The notes beneath the pieces are model-generated. The model searched no databases, was not told the DNA's origin, and was given only the letters and a program-made list of their open reading frames with translations. This document shows, in pieces, positions 58,388 to 64,000 of a stretch of 64,000 nucleotides of DNA (position 1 is its first letter; each line of letters starts with the position of its first letter). The position numbers and the translations under genes are program-made. Origin of the DNA: Streptomyces sp. SID8352 (GTDB lineage: Bacteria; Actinomycetota; Actinomycetes; Streptomycetales; Streptomycetaceae); contig NZ_WWGX01000075.1 of NCBI RefSeq assembly GCF_009862265.1, forward strand, positions 1,069 through 65,068, read 5' to 3'.

Positions 58388-58509
58388 GGGGTGATCTCCC
58401 TTGGGTGGATGGCGGCAGGAGCCGGGCGGATCGGCCGCCCGGGGTTCTCCTTGAGGTGCCGCCGCGAGTGGATGGCAACCGCCGGCGCCGTCGTGCGGGC
58501 CGGGACGGC

Positions 58510-58965
58510 TCAGACCTTGTCGGCGTACTGCTCCGGAACGACGACGCCCTCGCCGCCGAACCACCGGGGGGCGTCCACGCCGCAGTAGAGGCCGATGTTG
58601 CCCCAGGGCTCGAACGCCCCGGTGCGCACGACGGCCTTGGCCTCCCGGGCCAGCTCGCCGAGGACCTCCGCGTGCGGGCGGGTGGTGAACTCGGCGCCGG
58701 CGAAGCGCTCCTGGAGCCAGGAGTCGAGTCGCGGGTTGTGGCTCGGGACGTCCTCGGCGCGGACGACGCCCTCGACGACCAGTTCGTCGGCGATCAGGCC
58801 GAGGACGGTGCGCAGGTCGGGGAGGTTCTCGGCGAGGGCCAGGTCGATGCGGTGCGCGTCGCGCGGGACGGGGAAGCCCGCGTCGACCACGAGCAGCAGG
58901 TCGGTGTGGCCCAGGGTGCCCAGGACGCCGCTCAGTTCGGCGTTGAGGATGCCGGAGCGTTTCAT
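58510..58965 (-). CDS. rbsD: D-ribose pyranase
   Basis: 151 residues. MKRSGILNAELSGVLGTLGH (with the catalytic His20) and DLLLVVDAGFPVP are diagnostic; the C-terminus AVVRTGAFEPWGNIGLYCGV matches the active-site ring contacts. It speeds interconversion of beta-pyranose and beta-furanose ribose so the kinase gets its preferred form. Confidence 0.9.
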   Translation of the reverse strand: MKRSGILNAELSGVLGTLGHTDLLLVVDAGFPVPRDAHRIDLALAENLPDLRTVLGLIADELVVEGVVRAEDVPSHNPRLDSWLQERFAGAEFTTRPHAEVLGELAREAKAVVRTGAFEPWGNIGLYCGVDAPRWFGGEGVVVPEQYADKV

Positions 58966-59033
58966 GGTGGGGATTCCTTTCGGATGGTTCGTCGGGGCCG
59001 TGCGGTGCGGCGGTGGGTGACCCGGCGGCGCGG

Positions 59034-60602
59034 TCAGGCCGCGGCCGGGGTCGCCCCCGTCGCGAGGGTCATCACGGACTCCTCGGTGGCGTCGGCGGTG
59101 TCGACGACGGCCACCAGGCGGCCCTCGCTCATGACCGCGATGCGGTCGGTGAGGGTGAGCAGCTCGGGCAGGTCGGACGAGGAGCAGAGGATCGCCAGGC
59201 CCCGGTCCGCCAGCGCGGAGAGCTGGGCGTAGATCTCGGCCTTGGCGCCGATGTCCACACCGCGGGTGGGCTCGTCGAGGATCAGCACCCCGGGGTCGAT
59301 GGCCAGCCAGCGCCCCAGCATCGCCTTCTGCTGGTTGCCGCCGGACAGACTGGTGATGGGCTGCGTCATGGTGGCCGTCTTGACCCGCAGCCGCTCGGCC
59401 TGTTCGGTGGCCGCCGCGTCGAAGGCACGGCGCCGGACGAGGCCGAGCCGGCTGAACGTCCGCGTGGTCAGGGCGCCGATGTTCTCGCCGACGCTCATGG
59501 TGGTCAGCAGGCCCTGGGCGCGGCGCTCACCGGGCACGAACGCCAGCCGGCGCTCGACGCTGGCGATCGGGTTGCGCCGCTCGTAGGGCGCGCCGAGCAG
59601 TTCCACGGTGCCGCCGGAGCCGGGGGAGCCGCCGAACAGGTTGTGCAGCAGCTCGACCCGGCCGGAGTCGGGCAGTCCGGCGACGCCGAGGATCTCGCCG
59701 GGCCGCAGGTCGAAGGAGACGCCCCGGTGCCGCCTGCCGCTCAGCTCCCTGACCTTCAGGGCCGGTTCGGCGGCCGGTGCGGCGCTGTTCCCGGCCCGGC
59801 GGGTGAAGCCGCCCAGCTCCCGGCCGACCATGGCGGCGACCGCCTGGTCGGGGGTGGTGTCCGCGCTGCGCCAGGAGGCGACGTGGCCGCCGTCCCGCAG
59901 CACCTGGATGTGGTCGGCCAGCCGGAACACCTCGGGCATGCGGTGCGAGACGTACAGCATGGTCGTGCCGGCCGCCTTGAGCCGGTCCATGAGGGTGAAC
60001 AGCCGGTCGGCCTCGGCGGGGGTGAGCATCGCCGTCGGCTCGTCCAGGATGAGGACGCGGCAGCCCCGGGCGATGGACCGGGCCACCACGATGAGCTGCT
60101 GGGTGGCCAGGTCCAGCGTGCGGACGGAGGCGTTCGGGTCCAGATCCAGGTCGAGTTCGGCGAGCAGCTCGGCCGTGCGCTCCAGCATCCGGCGCCGGGA
60201 GGGGAACAGGCGGTTGCCCGGCTCGACGCCGCTGAGCACGTTCTCGGCCACCGTGCGGTCGGGCAGCAGCGACAGTTCCTGGGGGACGATCGCCACGCCG
60301 TGCCGGCCGAGCATGGCGGCCGGTTCGAAGGAGGTGACCTCCTCGCCGAAGACGGTCACACCTCCCTCGCTGGGCGGCTGGAGACCGGCGAGGATCTTCA
60401 GCAGGGTGGACTTCCCGGCGCCGTTCTCGCCGAGAAGGGCCGTGATCTCGCCCGCCGGGACGTCGAAGGAGACATCGCGCAGGGCGCGTACCGGGCCGAA
60501 GTTGCGGGAGAGCCCGCGGATCTGGACGGCCGGCCCGCCGGCGGCCGGGACCGCGGTGCGGTCCGGGCCCCCGGGGGAGGCGTCGCGGGGGGCGAGGGTC
60601 AT
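59034..60602 (-). CDS. rbsA: Ribose ABC transporter ATP-binding protein
   Basis: 522 residues with two nucleotide-binding domains, the rule for CUT2-type sugar importers. First domain: Walker A LLGENGAGKSTLLK, Q-loop VAIVPQELSL, signature LDLATQQLIVVARSIA, Walker B RVLILDEPTAML. Second domain: degenerate Walker A GVAGLPDSGRVELL, signature LSGGNQQKAMLGRWL, VLILDEPTRGVD. Powers uptake through RbsC. Overlaps the binding-protein gene by 1 nt. Confidence 0.92.
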   Translation of the reverse strand: MTLAPRDASPGGPDRTAVPAAGGPAVQIRGLSRNFGPVRALRDVSFDVPAGEITALLGENGAGKSTLLKILAGLQPPSEGGVTVFGEEVTSFEPAAMLGRHGVAIVPQELSLLPDRTVAENVLSGVEPGNRLFPSRRRMLERTAELLAELDLDLDPNASVRTLDLATQQLIVVARSIARGCRVLILDEPTAMLTPAEADRLFTLMDRLKAAGTTMLYVSHRMPEVFRLADHIQVLRDGGHVASWRSADTTPDQAVAAMVGRELGGFTRRAGNSAAPAAEPALKVRELSGRRHRGVSFDLRPGEILGVAGLPDSGRVELLHNLFGGSPGSGGTVELLGAPYERRNPIASVERRLAFVPGERRAQGLLTTMSVGENIGALTTRTFSRLGLVRRRAFDAAATEQAERLRVKTATMTQPITSLSGGNQQKAMLGRWLAIDPGVLILDEPTRGVDIGAKAEIYAQLSALADRGLAILCSSSDLPELLTLTDRIAVMSEGRLVAVVDTADATEESVMTLATGATPAAA

Positions 60603-61630
60603 CAGTCCTCCACGGTGGCGTCGGCGAGGTTGTCACGGGTGATGAACTGCGCCCCCGTGTCCACGCCGGTGATCTCGGTGCCCTTGGTGACGAAGTCGTG
60701 CAGCACCTTGACGGCCTGGTAGCCCTGCTCGGACGGGTTCTGGCTGATGCTGAAGTCCAGGACGCCGCGCTTGATGTACTCGGCGGTCTGGGTGAGCAGG
60801 TCGAAGCCGCCCATGGTGATGGAGTCGGCCTTGCCGGACTGGGCCACCCACTTGGCGGCGGCCGTGGTGGAGCAGCAGTCCAGTCCGGCGACGGCGGCCA
60901 CGTTGGACTGGCCGGACATGGTCGACTCGACGGTGTTGTAGGCGCTGCTGGGCTCGTTGCCGACGTTGACCGGGCCGACGATCTTCAGCCCGCTGCCCTC
61001 CATGCCCTCCTTGAAGCCGTTGAAGCGGTCGTGGGACCAGCCGGCTCCGGTGTCGACGGAGAACACGACGACGGACTTGCCGTTGACGTTGCCCTTCAGA
61101 CCCTTGCGGAGCTGCTCGGCCTGGGACTTGCCGGAGCCCTTGAGGTCCTGGCCGACGAAGCCCATCTGCTGCGAGTCGGGGTTGTCGGTGTTGAAGGAGA
61201 TGATCGGGATGCCCGCCTTGTACGCCTGGCCGATCACCGGCTTGAGGGCGTCGCTGGAGGCGGAGGAGACGGCGAGGCCGTCCACGGCCTTCTGCTGGAT
61301 GAGCGTCTGGATCTCGGAGACCTGCTTGGCCGCGTCACCGCCCGTGGGGCCGATCAGCGAGACCTCCGCGCCGAACTCCTTGCCCGCCTTCTTCATGCCG
61401 GCGCCGATCGGGGTGGCGAAGGCGAGGGACGGGTCGTGGTAGCTGAGCTTGATGCGCAGCGGCTTGTCGTCGTCGACCCGCTTCTGGATGTACGGGGCGA
61501 GCTTGAAGCCGCCGTCGTCCGAACCGCTGGTGGCGTCGTCGCTGGTGATGGCGCCGCAGCCGGTGAGGGCGAGGGCCGTGGCGGCGGCCGTGGCGGCGGT
61601 GAGGGTTCTGAGGAGGGTGCGCGGGGACAT
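60602..61630 (-). CDS. rbsB: Ribose-type ABC substrate-binding lipoprotein
   Basis: 342 residues. Lipoprotein signal with lipobox ALTGC (Cys about 25), then a periplasmic-binding-protein-1-like fold (LSYHDPSLAFATPIGAGMKK; LIQQKAVDGLAVSSASSDAL; GIPIISFNTDNPDSQQMGFV; FSISQNPSEQGYQAVKVLHD). Captures the sugar outside and hands it to RbsC. Substrate may be ribose, deoxyribose or a related pentose; the operon content supports either. Confidence 0.88.
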   Translation of the reverse strand: MSPRTLLRTLTAATAAATALALTGCGAITSDDATSGSDDGGFKLAPYIQKRVDDDKPLRIKLSYHDPSLAFATPIGAGMKKAGKEFGAEVSLIGPTGGDAAKQVSEIQTLIQQKAVDGLAVSSASSDALKPVIGQAYKAGIPIISFNTDNPDSQQMGFVGQDLKGSGKSQAEQLRKGLKGNVNGKSVVVFSVDTGAGWSHDRFNGFKEGMEGSGLKIVGPVNVGNEPSSAYNTVESTMSGQSNVAAVAGLDCCSTTAAAKWVAQSGKADSITMGGFDLLTQTAEYIKRGVLDFSISQNPSEQGYQAVKVLHDFVTKGTEITGVDTGAQFITRDNLADATVED

Positions 61631-61758
61631 CGTTGCTCCTGCGTGGGTCCGTGGGACGGGGAGGGTGCGGGGGAGGGGTGCCGCGAAGGGCGGCGGGTGC
61701 CCGTGCGGGGGGTGTGCGCGGGCCGCGGGGAGGGACGGTGCCGGGTGGGGACCGGGGG

Positions 61759-62796
61759 TCAGGCGCGCGTCTTGCGCTTGCGCTGCCAGGTGTCGGCCGC
61801 GACGGCGGCGACGATCACGAGACCGGTGACGACGGTCTGCCAGAAGGACGAGATGCCCTTGATGTTGAGGATGTTCTGGAGCAGTCCGATGAAGGCGACA
61901 CCGATGACGGTGCCCCACATGGTGCCCGATCCGCCGAAGAGGGCGGCACCGCCGATGATGACGGCGGAGATGACGGTCAGTTCGAGACCCTGGCCGGTCA
62001 CGCCCTGCACGTAGGAGAGGAAGGAGAGGCCGAGGACACCGGCGAGGCCCGCGGTGAAGCCGGAGAGGACGAACGCGGTGAGCTTGACCCGCTTGACGTT
62101 GACACCGACCAGCCGGGCGGCCTCCTGGTTGCCGCCGACCGCGTAGGTGTTGAAACCGAAGCGGGAGCGGGCGAGCAGGACGACACCGATGGCGGCGACG
62201 GCGGCGAAGAAGACGAACTGCATGGGGATCAGCCCGAACAGCCGCCCCTGGCCGAGGAGGTTGAACTCCGCGACCCCGGGCTGCGAGGAGCTGAGCGAGA
62301 TCGGGGCGCCGTCGGAGATGAGCAGGGCGACACCGCGGAAGACGCTGAGCGTGCCCAGGGTGACGATGAACGACGGCACCCCCAGCAGGACCACGGCCAG
62401 GCCGTTGAAGAGTCCGGCGAGGACACCCACCAGCAGGCCCACCGCCATCGCCGCCGGCCAGCTCCAGCCGTCGGAGATCAGCATGCCGGTGGAGATCGCG
62501 GACAGCGCGTAGGTGGAGCCGACGGAGAGGTCGATCTCGCCGTTGAGGATGACGAAGGTGGCCCCGACGGCCATGATGCCGATCTGCGCGATCTGCTGGC
62601 CCACCGAGAGCAGGTTGTCGGACTGGGCGAACGTCGGCGAGAGCACGGTGCCCAGCAGGAAGAGCAGCACGAGGGCGGCGAACACACCGGCCTCCCGCGC
62701 GTGCAGCAGCCTGCGCAGGGCGAGCGGGAGCCGCTGGGCCGGAGTGTCGGGCGACGGTGCCGCGGGGACGGGCGGCTTGGTGGCGGTCGAGGTCAC
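61759..62796 (-). CDS. rbsC: Ribose ABC transporter permease
   Basis: 345 residues, 8-10 membrane helices. MAVGATFVILNGEIDLSVGS is the conserved BPD_transp_2 core, with ALSAISTGMLISDGWSWPAA and the EAAR coupling segment (GGNQEAARLVGVNVKRVKLT) that meets RbsA. ATGA overlap with rbsK. Confidence 0.92.
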   Translation of the reverse strand: MTSTATKPPVPAAPSPDTPAQRLPLALRRLLHAREAGVFAALVLLFLLGTVLSPTFAQSDNLLSVGQQIAQIGIMAVGATFVILNGEIDLSVGSTYALSAISTGMLISDGWSWPAAMAVGLLVGVLAGLFNGLAVVLLGVPSFIVTLGTLSVFRGVALLISDGAPISLSSSQPGVAEFNLLGQGRLFGLIPMQFVFFAAVAAIGVVLLARSRFGFNTYAVGGNQEAARLVGVNVKRVKLTAFVLSGFTAGLAGVLGLSFLSYVQGVTGQGLELTVISAVIIGGAALFGGSGTMWGTVIGVAFIGLLQNILNIKGISSFWQTVVTGLVIVAAVAADTWQRKRKTRA

Positions 62797-63710
62797 GAGG
62801 CGTTTCCAATCAAGGCGTTCAGCTGGGCTCTGGTGGGCAGGGCGGGGACGACGCCCGCGATCGACACGGTGTGGGCACCGGCGGCGGCGGCGAACTCGAC
62901 GGCCCGTTCGACGGGTTGGCCCTCGGCCAGAGCGACGGCGAAGGCGGCGGTGAAGGAGTCGCCGGCGCCGGTGGTGTCGACGACGGCCCGCGCCGGACGC
63001 GCGGGCACCGGGGAGGTGCCGCTGGACCGGGCGACCAGGGCGCCCTCCCCGCCGCGGGTGATGACGACGACACCTCCGGTGCGCTCCTGGAGCGCCCGGG
63101 CCAGCTCCTCGTCACCGAGTCCGTGGTCCTCGGCGAGGCCCAGGAGGACGGGGGCCTCGGTCTGGTTCGGGGTGAGGACGTCGATGAGGGACCAGCTCTC
63201 CTCGGGCAGCGGCCGGGCCGGCGCCGGGTTGAGGAGGGTCGGGGTGCCGCTCTCCCGGCCCACCCGGAGGGCGGCCAGCACGGCCTCCTCCGGGATCTCC
63301 ATGGAGACGACGAGGACGTCGGCGGAGGCGATCTCGGCGCGGAACGCCTCGACGGCGGCGGCGTCCAGCTCGTCCAGGGCGCCGGGCGCGATGGCGATGC
63401 GGTTCTCGCCGGACGGCTCGACCAGGATGAATCCGACCATGGTGGGGGCCTTCGCGGTGACCACGTGCTCGGCGCCGACGCCCTCGCGCCGCCACAGTTC
63501 GTGCGCCGCGCGGCCGAACTCGTCGTCGCCCACCGCGGTGAGCAGGGAGACCTCGGCACCCAGCCGGGCGGCACCGATGGCCTGGTTGCTGCCCTTGCCG
63601 CCGGCGCCCGAGTCGAACACCCCACCCGAGAGGGTCTCGCCGGCCGCGGGAGCCTTGGGGACCCGCATGGTCAGCCCGGCTCCGTAACTTCCGACAACCA
63701 CGATCTTCAT
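62793..63710 (-). CDS. rbsK: Ribokinase
   Basis: 305 residues from MKIVVVGSYGAGLTMRVPKA. PfkB-family signatures: sugar-binding GGKGSNQAIGAARLGAEVSL near the N-terminus, NPAPARPLP in the middle, and the catalytic anion-hole DTTGAGDSFTAAFAVAL near the C-terminus. Phosphorylates ribose (possibly deoxyribose) at O5. First gene of the operon, behind the promoter at 63752-63780. Upstream in-frame Met at 63746 is less likely because it lies over the operator repeats. Confidence 0.92.
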   Translation of the reverse strand: MKIVVVGSYGAGLTMRVPKAPAAGETLSGGVFDSGAGGKGSNQAIGAARLGAEVSLLTAVGDDEFGRAAHELWRREGVGAEHVVTAKAPTMVGFILVEPSGENRIAIAPGALDELDAAAVEAFRAEIASADVLVVSMEIPEEAVLAALRVGRESGTPTLLNPAPARPLPEESWSLIDVLTPNQTEAPVLLGLAEDHGLGDEELARALQERTGGVVVITRGGEGALVARSSGTSPVPARPARAVVDTTGAGDSFTAAFAVALAEGQPVERAVEFAAAAGAHTVSIAGVVPALPTRAQLNALIGNAS

Positions 63711-63728
63711 CGGCACACCGCTTTGTGT

Positions 63729-63780
63729 ATGGACAACCATGGACAAGGCAGATCGTAGGTATAGGGATGTCCATAGTCAA
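63729..63780 (-). promoter_or_regulatory. rbs operon promoter with ATGGACA operators
   Basis: Leftward -35 TTGACT (complement of 63775-63780), 17-bp spacer, -10 TACGAT (complement of 63752-63757). Two direct repeats ATGGACAA (63729-63736 and 63739-63746, 10 bp apart) lie at and after the start point; an inverted copy TGTCCAT (63768-63774) lies in the spacer next to the -35. Repression geometry, probably for the GntR/UTRA protein at 56809. Confidence 0.65.
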
Positions 63781-64000
63781 TGGTTCCGGTGAACGTCAGT
63801 TTTCAGACATCCCACCGAAGTGCGCCCGGATGGTGCGTACACGCCTCCGTCCCCCCGTACGGCCCCCGCGTCGCCGCCCGTTCGGCACCTCCGCGAACCG
63901 CGGCCGCCGGCCCCCGCGGAGCGCCCGCGGGGGATGATGCGGAGGCGTTCCGGAAGCCGGTTGGGACCGGGTGCCGCACGGGTCCGGACGGCCCGGGGCC

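Overview
The DNA is high in G+C, uses many GTG and TTG starts, and carries gene families typical of Streptomyces and its phages: DUF6221, DUF6233 and DUF6085 small proteins, a ReqiPepy6 Gp37-like tail protein, an SCO0607-type lipoprotein and a serine/threonine kinase fused to a solute-binding domain. I read the window as a Streptomyces chromosome carrying a siphovirus-type prophage or prophage-derived island (about 0.9-47.9 kb) followed by ordinary chromosome (48-64 kb). I found no tRNA, rRNA or CRISPR array.

Phage region. 1.0-2.8 kb (minus): DUF6221, a SpoT/MESH1-like HD protein, a GIY-YIG nuclease and an HTH protein, read away from a 171-bp divergent region that holds four copies of a TGCCAA-N5-TTGGCA-like site. 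2.9-6.1 kb (plus): a train of overlapping small genes, including 10-11 codon micro-ORFs joined by a recurring stop/Shine-Dalgarno module. 6.1-11.9 kb (minus): portal, large terminase, an HNH protein with seven Cys/His repeats, small-terminase-like protein and a MuF-like head protein. 12.0-29.8 kb (plus): scaffold, capsid, neck genes, a RyR-domain protein, tail tube, frameshifted tail chaperones, a 1966-residue tape measure with M23 and transglycosylase domains, tail tip genes and an NlpC/P60 tail protein. 29.8-31.4 kb (minus): four small genes. 31.6-33.4 kb (plus): amidase endolysin and three membrane proteins (lysis). 33.5-35.2 kb (minus): a lipoprotein and two unknowns. 35.3-37.4 kb (plus): four overlapping genes including a tyrosine recombinase.

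37.5-47.9 kb is an accessory stretch: an XRE regulator; a leftward three-gene operon (HTH protein, acidic protein, SF2 helicase with six HA repeats) driven by one arm of a mirrored divergent promoter pair; small membrane and Cys-containing proteins on the other arm; Ku; a LexA DNA-binding domain without its protease domain behind an SOS-box-like site; a short GntR protein beside an inverted repeat; and an XRE protein. It may belong to the phage or be an adjoining island. I saw no polymerase, primase or recombination-annealing gene anywhere in the phage region.

Chromosome. A lamin-tail-domain secreted protein, a cytochrome c oxidase subunit I gene outside a cta cluster, membrane and lipoproteins, a kinase/solute-binding fusion, a DUF2156 (MprF-like) protein, a rhomboid-like membrane protein, then a leftward pentose operon (rbsK-rbsC-rbsB-rbsA-rbsD-deoC) ending at a GntR/UTRA regulator. 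The operon's promoter, with three ATGGACA sites, lies at 63.73-63.78 kb.
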